From NCBI GenBank assembly GCA_017893485.1, contig CM030365.1, positions 30,960,289 through 31,024,288 on the forward strand: a stretch of 64,000 nucleotides of DNA. Direction: 5' to 3'. Made by a program: the position numbers and the translations under genes. This document shows, one piece after another, positions 1-12,157 of the stretch. The notes beneath the pieces were generated by a model, which saw only the letters and a program-made list of their open reading frames with translations, did no database searches and had not been told where the DNA came from. Each line of letters begins with the position of its first letter. The first letter of the stretch is position 1. The stretch is from Hemerocallis citrina. Taxonomy: Eukaryota; Streptophyta; Magnoliopsida; Asparagales; Asphodelaceae.

Positions 1-2048
1 AACCCCAATATTCTTGACATCGTGCCACTTTGACTCCAAAAATATTGAATCTTGCATACATCATATAGTATTGATGATAGGAAATATTCATGCATCTCAT
101 AACACGATTAATTATTGTAGAGAGAATTGCTAGGTTGTGTGTTTAAATGATCGTTGTTGTTTGATTGATGTTAAACTAGTGTATATATGTGATTTTATTT
201 ATATTTATCATGTTATTGAACCCATCATGTTGATTACACAATTTATGGACTAAAGAATTGATACCCATAATGTTTAAATTAATTTATTTTCAAGAAAATT
301 ACACAAAACCCAATATATTGCTTGCTGGCCTGTATGTTGACTGCTATTTTTGAACCAATACATGATATTAAAATGAATTACTTTCTGAATAATAATTGTA
401 TCCTTATCTTTCTAGTTTCCAGAACAACTTGAATTTTTGAATTCCGAGTTGTGTAGCAAAAGTTATGCCCGTTTTACTATAGCTGTGTTTTTACTTTCAA
501 ATTTTTAGATTCTTGTATATTTGCATGCTTAAAAAATAAAAACGCTGATCAAATGTTAAAACTTTGCTCTGATAATTTTCAGATTGTTAGTAATCATGTT
601 TAGGAGTCTAGAAAATATTTTTTATGAATTTAATATTGAGCTTTTGCTGTTTCTAAAAATAAAATAACATGATGTCGATTTTCTACCTGAACATGAAATC
701 TGTAAAGAATTGTGTGATTGACCTAGCTACTGTTGTCGGATTTTGAACTTTAAATATGCATTGAAACCGTGTGTGGGAGTCTAGTTTCTAGAATTTCTGA
801 CGAATTCAGTTTTTGAGTTCTGATACAGGGGAAAACTGCATTTTTGTACAGACTACTCTTTTGTCTAGAATTTTATATTCCAAATTTTAATTGCTAAATT
901 ATTCCTATATCGTAGTATTGCATAATTGAAGTATGTATGTTGCATTGCATGATCCTAGTTTCCTATTGTCACCATTCTAATTGTCCAATCCAAGTTATCG
1001 TCCTATTATTGTTACTATCATTTACCTAATGTCTTTAGATTGCATATTGTATTGTTGCATTAATAAAATAATTAACAAGCCGGGGTTTAAGGGAATGAAT
1101 TGAGTAGTGAATAATATAGTGACTGTGTTGGCCAGTGTTTATCGATTGATTAAGGAGCACTAACTACGACACCCCATTCTTTCATGTCATGAACCCGTGA
1201 ACCCGTGAACTCGTGAGTCAGTAAATCAGTGTATCATTATAATGAATTGTACAACAATATTGTATCATATCAGTGATTACCGTACCGACACATGATCTAT
1301 AGAATTCACCACTAGAGTCTAAACGAAATTGATTGTATGCTTCGAACCTGTACAATGGGATGCAGTAGTACATGCATTAGTTAGGATTAAAATGATTAAT
1401 ACACTTAAGAATTGACACGACATCGATACTGCATATTGTTCCTATTGATATCGAATCTTGGCTAAGTGTTATTGATATTGTTCATTGAATATTGTTACCT
1501 AATATTGAAACATTGTTTATAGCCATTGCATCGATTACCGTGATATTGATTAGTGATTATCGTGTCATGTTATTGATTCATTGTTATACCGTTATTCCAT
1601 TGTTCCTTGTTTTCTCTACTTGCTGTCCATGACTTGCTCTAAGGACAATTTTTCTCCTCTTTTTAGATGAAGTGTTTACAGTTGTTGATGGAGAATTGCC
1701 TGATGGATTGGGAGATCAACATTGGTGAAGGAATTGATTGCATCGCCGCTTAATAAATTATTGTTTTATCATGGAGATTTAATTATTGAATTATTGTTAT
1801 TTCATTGTATTGTGGGCTTATGGTTTGTTATTGTTTCCAGATGTTGGACTATTATTGTATTTGGATATTTCATTTTGCTTCATTCCAAGTATTATTGTCC
1901 ATGAGAATATTATTATTGCCTGTGCAATTGTTCTGTATTGATTATATTGTTGAGTTGATCGGATAAACAGCTTATGGGTGACGTTAGTCATTCGGTGGGC
2001 CAATGTCATGTGCTCGCATTCCGTATTTTTGGGAAGCGGGGTGAGACA
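1..2048 (+). repeat. LTR-B, 3' part of a long terminal repeat (plus orientation)
   Basis: The left 2 kb is non-coding and AT-rich. It matches, inverted, the block at about 54150-55380; for example the stretch around 1285-1335 recurs as reverse complement near 54170-54215. The right end, around 2030-2048 (GGAAGCGGGG then GAGACA), resembles the ends of LTR-A at 7130 and 27151. Base 1 corresponds to about 55379 in the inverted copy, so a full LTR-B would be about 3.3 kb. Coding sequence of Tat-1 gag begins directly at 2049, so this is a solo LTR or the 3' LTR of an element inserted into gag. Its left end and target duplication are outside the window. Short ORFs inside it are not credible genes. 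Confidence 0.75.
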
Positions 2049-2195
2049 CGCTCTCCAATCGGTCGACCCGCCCCACGGGACCACCGAGAGCGGGAGGCAC
2101 CTGTCACGAGGGCAGAATTCCAACAATTTCAAGAGGTAGTCCTAAGGGCCCTTTACGTTGTTCTTGACCACGATCAACGGGCACCCTGTCCTCTA

Positions 2196-2312
2196 CATGC
2201 CCCAAGCCATAGGCTCTGTACTCTTAGTCCTCTACCTGCCCCAAGCCATAGGCTCCGTATTCCCAGTCCTCAACCTGCCTCGAGCTATCATCATCGCACT
2301 CCCAATCCCCTT
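2196..2312 (+). repeat. Imperfect 39-bp tandem repeat in Tat-1 gag linker
   Basis: Three imperfect copies of a unit of about 39 bp (core CCCCAAGCCATAGGCTC) lie in frame and encode a proline/serine-rich repeat, about 13 residues per unit (PAPSHRL-type). It sits in the low-complexity linker between the gag N-terminus and the capsid domain. In-frame length variation in such linkers is probably neutral. Confidence 0.7.
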
Positions 2313-2891
2313 CTGCACGAGGACGAGTCCCAAGCCTCAATAAGGTATGACCAATGGGAAGATTCGGCCTACCATCGTCTCCACGAGATGGAGAGGTGCC
2401 ATGGCCGACTGGACAGAGAAGAAGAGCAACGGGCGAGGAATTTTCACCGCAACAGGCCTCCATTCTCCTGAACCATAATGGAAGCACCAGTCCCAGAGAA
2501 CTTCAAGCCCCCTCATTTTGAATCATACAACAGGGAGTTTGACCTCGCTAACCACATCGGGAGTTTTAAAACTCTCAAGATGATACACCAGGCATGGGAC
2601 GCGCTTCTCTGCAAAACTTTTCCGGCCATCCTGAAGGGACCACCAAGAGAATGGTACTCACGACTAGCCCCGGCCTCCATCTTCTCTTTCAACCAACTCG
2701 AAGGGCTCTTCCTTACTTACTTGGTGAGTAGCCGTCGGGTTGAAAAGATGAGCACCTCTTAGCTACTGTTCCATCAAAGGAAGGGCATACGGCTAAGAGA
2801 CTATGTTAAACATTTCACGGCAGAGGCCCGATCCATCGCCTTCCTGGACCAGTCCGTGGCCTCTGCCGCCTTCCAATCCAACGCCACTAAC

Positions 2892-2896
2892 GACAA
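2892..2896. repeat. Target-site duplication GACAA, left copy (LTR-A into gag)
   Basis: GACAA precedes the LTR-A end TGTCTCGCTC at 2897. The same GACAA follows the other LTR-A end (GGGGTTACA, ending 28642) at 28643-28647. Gag reading resumes sensibly across the join. This supports a real integration of LTR-A into Tat-1 gag with everything between as later nesting. Confidence 0.85.
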
Positions 2897-3675
2897 TGTC
2901 TCGCTCTGCTTTCCGAAAAGGAAATACGGAATATGGATACGTGACTAAGCCCAGCGAATGATTTCATCATCCATAAGCTGTTCAGAATCTTTACAACATC
3001 TCACAGAAATAATCTGAGTCGGAAGCAAAAGAATCAACCAAGCATGCATATATGAACCAATACCAACAGAATATTTGAAATGTTATATATTAATCACAAA
3101 TAAACCATATCTGAACAAGTCAATAATCCGGGGTCACATTGCCCAAATACAAATAAATCCAAGTAATCAAGATACATTATTCAAATAGCAAGAGGAAATA
3201 ATAATAATAGCAGAAAAATCATGATAGCAAACTCCAACATCTAGTATCTCCTCTCGCCTACTCCATCTGGCATCTGATCTCCAAAATTTGCAATTTAACA
3301 ATTGCAGGAAGATGAAAAAGAAAACAAACTCCCGTCAATGCAAGTTATGGGCCGCTTGTAGTGCAGGATACTTGTACATGGGGAAGTATAAGACATAAAA
3401 TAACAGCAGGAATAAACAGAGTAAAACATGTAACATGAATCAAGCAAACAGAGTCAAGTAACATGATATACTAACAGGTACAGGTAACATGTATCAAGTG
3501 TCAAGTATAATGCAAGCAGGTAAACAGGTAACAAGTGTCAGGTAGCATGTACAGGTAAACAGGTAACAGATAAACAGGTATGCAAGTAACATGTATCAAG
3601 CAAGCATGTAACAGGTATTCATGTAACAGGTAATTATGTATTAGGTATTATGTCATGTCAAGTCTTGTATTTATT
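2897..3675 (-). repeat. LTR-A inverted copy, 3' segment (split solo LTR)
   Basis: Read on the minus strand this is the last 0.7-0.8 kb of family A, ending in the reverse complement of TGTCTCGCTC. It matches 26470-27151 and 6470-7130 inverted, including the sequence around 3330-3380 that recurs at 6655-6710. It stops in a TATTATTA-type run at about 3672, where plus-oriented LTR1 begins. The rest of this LTR is found at 27162-28642, with about 1.4 kb of the middle missing. It also holds degenerate short repeats (ACAGGTAAC-like) at 3470-3650. Confidence 0.8.
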
Positions 3676-6600
3676 ATTATTATTACTGTTATTAGTAGTA
3701 CTATTATTATTTTTATCATGGCCTTATTATAATTATTGTTATTAGTATTATTGTTATTATGGATATTTTTGATTTGTTATTAAAAATCCACTTTTATTTA
3801 CTTACTGTATTTGTAGTATTTTAAATAAATATTATTTTGTAATGCAAATTACATTTTTATTATAAAAAATATTTTTATTGGTTATTTATCTTCCCAAAAT
3901 CGAAACCCAATACCCATTTAATACACCATACCCATTATCCAATACCCATTAACTCTAAATTACCCATTATAACTACCCCATATCCTATCACAGACCCAAA
4001 CCCGTTAACAACCCTAACCCTATTCCTATATATGACCCCTATGTTTACCCTATTTATCATCTACACCTACCCAGCCGCCTATTAAACCCTTGCTTTACCT
4101 CTTGTTCACGCCCTTCTCTCTCCCGACTCATTGTTCACCCCAGCTGTTTCGTCTCCCCATGCAGTCGTCCCTTCGTCTTCCACCTCTTCTCGTTCACCTC
4201 TCCCTCCCGATCCTCCTCTCCCTTTGACCCCCGTCTGCACCCTCATCGACACCCATATCCCTCTCGTCTCTTCCTCTCTGGCCTCCCGTCATTGCACCCT
4301 GCAACGCGCCATCGTCGTCGCGACAGCAACGACCAGCGGTCCCTGTTGCCCTGTACTGCACCTCCTGTGCCGACCGCTGTGCTCCCTGTTCTCCCTTCTG
4401 CCTTGACGCCCCTCCTCAGCATCGCAGCACCACCAGGCCGAGACCCCCTCTCCCTGCATCCCTTGTTTCCTCGACCTCCTGACGCACCACCAGCAGCTGC
4501 GTAAATCGTGCCTCCCCGCAGTCCGAGCACCTTTTCGTGGGGTCCCAACCCTCTTTCTCGCCCTCTCTGGATGCGTGTGTGGTGTTGGTTGAGTCCGCGT
4601 GATAGTTTTGGCGTGGACTCGCTCGTTGTGGGGTTCATGGGATATTTTCTTGTTCGGTTTTCACCGTGTTCTCGTTCGTGTTCCGTTCGAAGTTCGTTCA
4701 TTGAGTTCGTGTTCGTTGCATAGGAATTCGTTCCCGCAAGTAACTTGTAATAAATTCCTTTGTAAATACAAGTGCTAAATACCGTCTGTAGTGTAGTTGG
4801 GTTCTAAATACAATTTGTGTGTGAATCCCCTTGTTGATATTGTCTTTATTATGTTGATTTGACCATAGTTCCCTCATGACATACATGACATGAAATAACC
4901 TAGGATTGACCACTTTTTTTGTATATTTGCGTGTTGTTCATATGATATCATGTGCTCGTTCATGTTATTCGTAGTAGACATATTGTAGACTTGTGATATA
5001 CCCTATACCGTGTTGTTTATACATCTTGTACACCATATTTCATGTTTGGTTGTGTTTTGGATGAGTTTTATGTGAACTAGTGGATTTTGTGCATATGCGA
5101 TATTTTTAGTTTTGCCGGTTTTTCCATCTTGATCAGTATTTTAGACCCTATTAAGGTCAGTATTTGAAAATATTTGGTGAACATAATTTATAGAGAATTT
5201 TGTCTACTTTCTAACCCTTTTGACGGATCTCAATTTCGATTTATGATTACGAGTTGTCTATTTTACTACAGTGGTGTAGAAAAGTTTCCAGATTTTGTTT
5301 TCTATGAATTCTGAAGAGTGATCTATTTTTATTCTAGTGTTAAAATTATTATTTTTATCTGAAATTTTGCTCAGTACTTCTTGACTTGATTGGGGTTTAC
5401 CCAGAATTTTGGTGGATTTACTTGAAGAGGTTTACAAACTTTTTCATACTCGGAAATAAAGATTTTACATGTAGAATTTTACTACGGTTCAGTAAAGAAC
5501 CTGATTTTCGACCTAATTCTACTTGCTGTTTCTAAAATATTTGTGAATATGAAAGTTAGCCTACATTATCTATTTTATTACCCTTTTGGAGGATTTGGAT
5601 TTTGATTTATGGTTTGTGAGATATTGTTGTTTTCGTACTGAAGTGTTTATAACTCCAGATTTACAAAACTACTACATCTTGATGTTTTCTAATTTTCGTT
5701 GACTAAACTATTTATATTAGAAAATTCTGAAACTTTATATTCTCATTCTATAAATGTATAGGAATACCCCAGATTGTTCGTGGATTTAACTAATGAGTTT
5801 TCATGCTGTTTTCCTGTTCTTGAATCCAAACTTCTGATTTTTGGCTTAACATGTTTTCTGGATTCAAATCAATTTTGAGTTATGATGTTGTGAAATACTA
5901 TATGACTTATATATGTTTGCTAGATTTGGCCGGGAGTGTATTTTTCAGATTCTCTGACGGATCCAGGTTTGCATGTTTGTGGCAACGAGAATCTCAGTTT
6001 TAGTGCAGTACTATCTTGCTGTCCTGAACTAGAGTTTTCGTTGTTATATCCTGTTATGTGTTGTCTATCACCTGTACATGTTTATCTTGCAACCTGAACC
6101 TTTTACTTGTTTATGCCATTCTATTCTTGTCCTGTTTTGTGCACATACATGCCTGTTTGCTAATAATAACAAATAACTATGCCGGGGTTTAAGGGAAAGA
6201 TCTAGTAGTAGACAATATAGGAGCCTGTACTCGGAAGGAGACTTGTGTTTCCTATATGACATATTACCGACCAAGTACCGATCAAGTTTACCGACCAAGT
6301 TACAGATCAAGTTACCGATCAAGTTTACCGACCAAGTTCTGTGATTCGGTGATACACGAGTACATGACCTATAGAATCCCCTACGAAATCTAAATGCAAC
6401 TTGTTTGAATGTAGGAACCATGTAGTAAAAGTTTGGATGCATGAAGTGCTACCTAGATAGTAATAATACAAGACTTGGCATACATGATTACTCGTTACAT
6501 GATACTTGACACATGTTTACCTGCTTCCATGACACTTGATACATGTTACCTGTTCCCTGTTAGCACATTACATTACTTGATTCTGTTCATGATTTGTGCT

Positions 6601-7130
6601 AGTTTTTTTTTGTTATCATGTATATACCATGCCATGTATTTTATTCTTTCCCATGTACTTGTATCCTGTACTACAAGCGGCCCATAACTTGCATTGACGG
6701 GAGTTTGTTTTCTTTTTCCACTTCCTGCAATTTATTAAATTGCAGATTTTGGAGATCAGCTGCAGATGGAATAGGCGAGATGATATACTAGATGCTGGAG
6801 TTTTACTATCATGATTTCTTGCTATTATTATTATTTCTTGTTGTGAACAATTGTACATGTACTTGGATTTATTTGTATTTGGGCAATGTGACCCAGGATA
6901 TTGACTTGTTCAGATCTAGTTTATTTGAGATTAATATATTTTGTTACAATAATCTTGTTAGTATTTTGATTCATATATGCATGCTTGGTTGACTTTTCTT
7001 GCTTCCGACTCTGATTTTCTTGTAAAATGTTGTAAAGCTCTTGACAGCTTATGGATGATGAAAATCATTCGCTGGGCTTAGTCACGTATCCATATTCTGT
7101 ATTCTCTTTTTGGGAAGCGGGGGCGTGACA
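3672..7130 (+). repeat. LTR1 of the LARD-like element (family A, 5' truncated)
   Basis: Direct repeat of 8280-10762 plus 26133-27151. It ends at 7130 with GGCGTGACA and is followed by a degenerate primer-binding site. The first 190 bp or so, present in LTR2, are missing here; the break is in an ATT microsatellite. A TATA-like CCTATATATGAC lies at 4024-4035, followed by a C-rich transcribed leader (4060-4700). The short ORFs in the C-rich part lack conserved motifs and are not annotated. Confidence 0.85.
6262..6340 (+). repeat. Short tandem repeat TACCGA(C/T)CAAGTT in LTR-A
   Basis: Six imperfect copies of a 12-14 bp unit lie in tandem. LTR2 carries the corresponding array at 26247-26345 with different unit numbers and internal substitutions, so copy number has changed between the two LTRs. 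Confidence 0.75.
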
Positions 7131-8091
7131 AGATTTTTAGTGATATCAGAGCCCAGGTTTGGCTAATGTATTAGTTTGAATGATATATTAGACAAGCTTG
7201 ACTCGATCTGGGATCAGCTCAACATTTCACCGATCATGCATGTATGAATGAATTATAATCAACATTGATCTGGATACTAGTCTTTTGCCATTGATTTTGA
7301 TCTCTTCTTGTTCAACCCCTTGATTCCGTGATTCTTTCGTCTTTTTCCGTTGTCCTCTTTGATTAACCTCTTATTGGGTATGAATTCATTCTTCTCGTAC
7401 CCATATCCTTCTGATTTTGGTGTCATCCGTTCTTTTTATTTTCTGCTTGGTTCGTTGATTGGCATCGCTGGGTGGTATTGGCAGAGTCTTCCCCGATCAG
7501 AGTTGCACGGCAGAAGCGTTGTGGGCCTATAACTCACAGGTCCCTGGATTCTCTTGTTGTTTCTCCTTCCCTGCAATGTTTGTTTTTTTCCATTTCTTGT
7601 ATTCGTCTTCATTCGTTGACTCGTTGCTTGGTTCATCTCTTCCTTATCCATTCTTTCTTCGATTCTAGCTCTATCTATTTATTCATCTCTTTGGTTTGCT
7701 ATCTTGCAAGTCTTGTGTTGTTCTTTCTTCATTTTTGATTCCGGCTACTTCTTCTTTGCATTCCATTTTACCATCATGCACCAATTCACTATTTGATTCA
7801 ATACTTTTCTGTCTTTCTCCCTTTGATTCCAGTTCTGCCCACTCTCTTTCCTGCTTTGTTGTCTTGTGTTGTTTCTCTCCTTTTGATACCTGTTTATTTC
7901 CTTTCGTACATTCCATTTGACATCCTTGTTATCCATTTTCTTTATTATTCTGGTGTTGCCCCTGCTTTGTTCCTTCCCCTTTAGCCCTCTGCTTTGTAAA
8001 CCTTTCCCAAGTTTGCTTTTGCCCTATCCTATATACCGCCTAGGCTAAGCAAATTTCAAAGATGAAATTTTGTTGTAAGGTAGGTAGGATT
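7131..8091 (+). mobile_element. Interior of LARD-like non-autonomous element, no coding capacity
   Basis: Only about 0.96 kb separates LTR1 from LTR2. It starts with a primer-binding-site-like stretch near 7140-7152 (GTGATATCAGAGCC, close to the initiator-Met type TGGTATCAGAGC with G changed to A). It ends with a purine-rich GGTAGGTAGGA just before LTR2 at 8092. The middle is strongly T/C-rich. The 60-90 residue ORFs are low-complexity and overlap on both strands. Long LTRs (about 3.7 kb) around a short non-coding interior fit a large retrotransposon derivative that depends on another element's proteins. Confidence 0.7.
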
Positions 8092-10762
8092 TGTAACCCC
8101 TGTTTTCCCAAAAACGTATTTTTGTGTATTTTCTGTATTTAAAATTTTCGTAAATTAATTTTTGTTTTCAAATTCTTTTATCAAAATGTATTGTTGTATC
8201 TCCTATAAAAATCTGTTTTCGATCAATAAATTTATTTGCAACTATTTCTATGATTTTCATATTGTAACACAATTCTTATTTTTAGTATTATTACTACTGT
8301 TATTAGTAGTACTATTATTATTTTTATCATGGCCTTATTATTATTATTGTTATTAGTATTATTGTTATTATGGATATTTTTGATTGGTTATTAAAAATTC
8401 AATTTTATTTACTTACTGTATTTGTAGTATTTTAAATAAATACTATTTTGTAATGCAAATTACATTTTTATTATAAACAATATTTTTATTGATTATTTAT
8501 TTTCCCAAAACCCGAAACCCAATACCCATTTAATACACCATACCCATTATCCAATACCCATTAACTCTAAATCACCCATTATAACTACCCCATACCCTAT
8601 CACAGACCCAAACCCGTTAACAACCCTAACTCTATTCATATATATAACCCCTGTGTTTACCCTACTCATCTTCAACACCTACCCAGCCACCTATTAAACC
8701 CATGCTTTACCTCCTGTTCAACACCTACCCAGTAATTTCGTCTCCCCATGCAGCCGTCCCTTCGTCTTCCATCTCTTCCCGTTCACCTCTCCCTTCGACC
8801 CCCCGTCTGCACCTTCGTCAACACCCATCTCCCTCTCGTCCCTCCCTCTCTGGCCTCCCATCGTCGCACCCTGCAGCACGCCATCGTCGCCGCGACTGCA
8901 GCGATCAGCAGTCCCTGTTGACCTGTACCGCACCTCCTGTGCCAACCGCTGCGCTCCCTGGTTCCCCCTTCCGCTGTGATGCCCCTCCTCAGCGTCGCAG
9001 CAACACCAGGCCGAGACCCCCTCTCCCTGCATCCCTTGTTTCTGCGACCTCCCGATGCACCACCAGCATCTGCGTCAATTGTGCCTTCCCGCAGTCCGAG
9101 CCCCTGTTCGTGTGGTCCCGACCTTCTCTCTCGCCCTCTCTTGATGCGAGTGTGGTGTTGGTTGAGTCCGTGTGATAGTTTTGGTGTGGACTCGTTCGTT
9201 GTGGTGTTCGTGGGATATTTTCGTGTTCGGTTTTTGCATGTTCTCGTTTGTGTTCCATTCGGAGTTCGTTCTTTGAGTTCTTGTTTGTTGCCCGGGAATC
9301 CGTTCCTACTATGATTGGTTCGTCGTTCTTGTCGTCGTCTATAAGGCAAGTAACTTGTATTAAATTTCTTTGTAAATACAAGTACTAAATACCGCCTGTA
9401 GTGTAGTTGGGTTCTAGAGACAATTTGAGTGTGAATCCCCTTATTGATATTGTCTCTATTGTGTTGATTCGACCATAGTTTCCTCACGACATATATGACA
9501 TGAAATAACCTAGGATTGACCACTTTTTATTGTATATTTGTGTGTTGTTCATATGATATCCTGTGCTCGTTCGTGTTATTCGTACTAGACATGTTGTAGA
9601 CTTGTGATATACCCTATACCATGTTGTTTGGACATCTTGTACACCATATTTCGTGTTTGGTTGTGTTTTGGATGAGTTTTATGTGAACTAGTGGATTTTG
9701 TGCATATGCGATATTTTTAGTTTTGCTGGTTTTCCCCGTTTTGATCAGTATTTTAGATCCTATTAAGGTCAGTATTTGAAAATATTTGGTGAACATGATT
9801 TGTAGAGAATTTTGTATACTTTCTAACTTTTTTTATGGATCTCAGTTTCGATTTATGGTTACGAGTTATGTCTATTTTACTACAATGGTGTAGAGAAGTT
9901 TCCCGATTTTGTTTTATATGAATTCTGAAGAGTATTCTATTTTTATTCTGGTATTAAAATTATTATTTTGATCTAAAATTCTACTCAGTACTTCTTGACT
10001 TGATAGGGGTTTACCCAGAATTTTGGTGGATTTATTTGAAGAGTTTTACAAACCTTTTCATACTCGCAAATAAAGACTTTACATGTAGAATTTTACTACA
10101 GTCCAGTAAAGAACCTGATTTTCGACTTACTTCTTCTTTCTGTTTCTAAAACATTTGTGAATATGAAAGTTAGCCTACTTTATCTATTTTATTACCCTTT
10201 TGGCGGATTTGGATTTCGATTTATGGTTTGTGAGATATTGTTGTTTTCGTACTGAAGTATTTATAACTCCAGATTTACAAAACTACTACATCTTGATGTT
10301 TTCTGATTTTCGTTGACTAAACTATTTACATTGGAAAATTCTGAAACTTTATATTCTGATTCTATACATATAGGAGAATACCCCAGATTGTTCGTGGATT
10401 TAACTAATGAGTTTTCATGCTGTTTTCCTGTTCTTGAATCCAAACTTCTGGTTTCTGACTGAACATATTTTCTGGATTCAAATAAGTTTTGAGTTATGAT
10501 ATTGTGAAATACTATATGACTTATATATATTTACTGGATTCGGCCGGGAATCTATTTTCCAGATTCTCTGACAGATCCAGGTTTTGATGTTTGTGGCAAC
10601 GGGAATCTTAGTTTTAGTGCAGTACTGTTTTGCTATCCTGAACTAGAGTTTTCGATGTTATATCATGTTATGTGTTGTCTATCACCTGTACATGTTTATC
10701 TTACAAGCTGAACCTGTTACTTGGTTATGCCATGCTATTCTTGCCCTATTTTGTGCACATAC
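8092..10762 (+). repeat. LTR2 of the LARD-like element, 5' part (family A)
   Basis: Begins TGTAACCCCTG at 8092. It continues after the Sirevirus at 26133 and ends at 27151, giving a full LTR of about 3.69 kb. A TATA-like CATATATATAACCC is at 8637-8650, followed by a C-rich leader (8650-9300) like that in LTR1. The last five bases, CATAC (10758-10762), are the Sirevirus target duplication. It contains the ATT-rich microsatellite near 8280-8370. Confidence 0.87.
8637..8650 (+). promoter_or_regulatory. Probable LTR-A TATA box
   Basis: CATATATATAACCC lies about 545 bp into the LTR, just ahead of a C-rich stretch. The same arrangement occurs in LTR1 (4024-4035) and inverted at about 28066-28079. 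It is inferred to mark the U3/R boundary. Confidence 0.5.
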
Positions 10763-12157
10763 TGTTGGATCCTGTAGGCAAGGCAAGAAACACTAGAGGG
10801 GGGGTGAATTGTATTGTATCAAAAAATAATTGCGGAATTGAAAGTTATCTTCTGTTCAGTCGACTGGAGCATCAGAATAGAAAAGTATTTTAGTCTAGTC
10901 TGATAAGTCGACTTAAATAAGAGAGACAATCGACTCTCCAGAAGAGTTTTTGAGATGTTTGTTATATCAATCTGATCAGTCGACTTAGAATGGATATCCA
11001 GTCGACTTACTAGAAAGATTTAGAGTAAACTGAAATGCATGTAATGAAAAAGTTCAAAGAGATACAACCACAGAGATTCCAGTCACAGAGTACACACGAT
11101 GTATCTTGGTTCGGTCCTCCCGACCTACATCCAGTCCCCAAGCAACCCACTTGAGATTTTCCACTATTCTTGAAAATGTACAAGAATACCCTACGGTGTT
11201 AGACAACAATCTTGTCCAACCCGTAGTCCTCTCTCACACTTAGGGAGAGAAACCCACTCTTCCACCAAGAGTGAAAACCTGACTCTACAACCTAGAATCC
11301 TACTCTCCAACCGAGAGGATAAGAAAACAATAAAAGATGTTACAATCAACCTATAGCCTTGTTGTGATTTTGATTTTGTACGTGGCTATTTGGTTAACTT
11401 CTGAATTCAGTCCAAAACAAATTCAATGTTATGCTGGATAGAAATCAAAGAACCAAGACAGATTAGAGTGCTTTGTATGAAAAACTTTTTCTTTGAAAGC
11501 AAAATACTTAAAACTTTTTCTTAAAAATTCTTGGAGCCTTTCCATGGTGATTCTAAGGCTCTATTTATAGAGTAGAATCCCTGGAACGTTGTAGAAACAG
11601 TTCCTACAACTGATTAAAATGGATATAACTTTTTGAAATCAAAATTTCAAGTTTTGAAATCAGTAAACTATCGAAACGGCTTGAACAGTCGACTGGGTTG
11701 CCGTTATGAGTCGAGTGGTTAGAGTTTGAAGAATTTCAGATAGTTTTGTACAGGTTCAGTCGACTGGTCCTTAACGGCAGTCGACTGGTACTCAACAGCT
11801 GATCTAGTTCAAACTATTTCGACCTTTAAATTTTGTAAAAGACACATTTATAAAATTATGTGTGAGTGTGTGTGTGTGACAAGGTTGTACATCAATCTAA
11901 GACTCAATCAAAGAGAAAAACTACATTTATTTTACAAGAAGCACAAACTATAAGACATTGAAGCTTTGGTCTTGACTTGAGTCTTGAGTCTTGAGTCTTG
12001 AGTCTTGAGTAAAGCTTTAGCCATTGTCTTTGTATGAAGCTTTGCTTGATCATTCGTCATCTTTAGAACCTTGTGGCTTGCTTGATCAATTTGGGTTGAG
12101 GCCTTTGTGTATCATACATGATAACTTTGATACAACCTGCAATATATGAGAAGTAGC
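10763..12157 (-). repeat. Sirevirus 3' LTR, truncated at inner end
   Basis: Matches 24683-26080. The last 47 bp of the LTR (26081-26127 in the 5' copy) and the polypurine tract are missing at the junction with the gypsy LTR at 12158. It contains many AGTCGACT-type palindromes (for example 10858, 10905, 10977, 11000, 11686, 11757, 11780). It also has a GAGTCTT heptamer array at about 11975-12010 and a GT run near 11863-11878. Relative to the 5' LTR it lacks about 25 bp near 10868, between two palindrome copies. Confidence 0.88.
11571..11580 (-). promoter_or_regulatory. TATA box in Sirevirus 3' LTR
   Basis: CTATTTATAG on plus reads CTATAAATAG on the element strand. It is conserved in the 5' LTR at 25505-25514 and is embedded in a small palindrome (CTCTAT/ATAGAG). 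Confidence 0.65.

Larger units (their letters stand above)
2049..2896 (+). pseudogene. gag: Tat-1 gag, N-terminal part (broken)
   Basis: Gag forms the virus-like particle that packages element RNA. One frame runs from 2049 through a proline-rich linker to a TGA at 2469-2471. The same frame then continues from 2478 into the capsid-like domain (PPHFESYNREFD, then the conserved GPPREWYSRL), which belongs to the retrotransposon gag family. A stop at 2760-2762 breaks it again, and the frame goes on with ARSIAF to 2896. The capsid segment aligns with Tat-2 gag (FETYNGESD, GPAREWFSKL). Reading stops at 2896 because LTR-A is inserted there; the remaining gag resumes at 28643. LTR-B has replaced the true N-terminus. 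Confidence 0.85.

Noticed and set aside
1722..1904. Hydrophobic 60-residue ORF in LTR-B
   Set aside because: T-rich LTR sequence; the inverted LTR-B copy has no matching region to test it, and no motif or initiation context supports a gene.
8702..9523. ORFs of 104-246 residues on both strands in the C-rich leader of LTR-A
   Set aside because: They overlap each other on opposite strands, are low-complexity (Ser/Pro/Arg), and the sister LTRs (4131-4913, 27206-27978) break the frames. They are composition artefacts.
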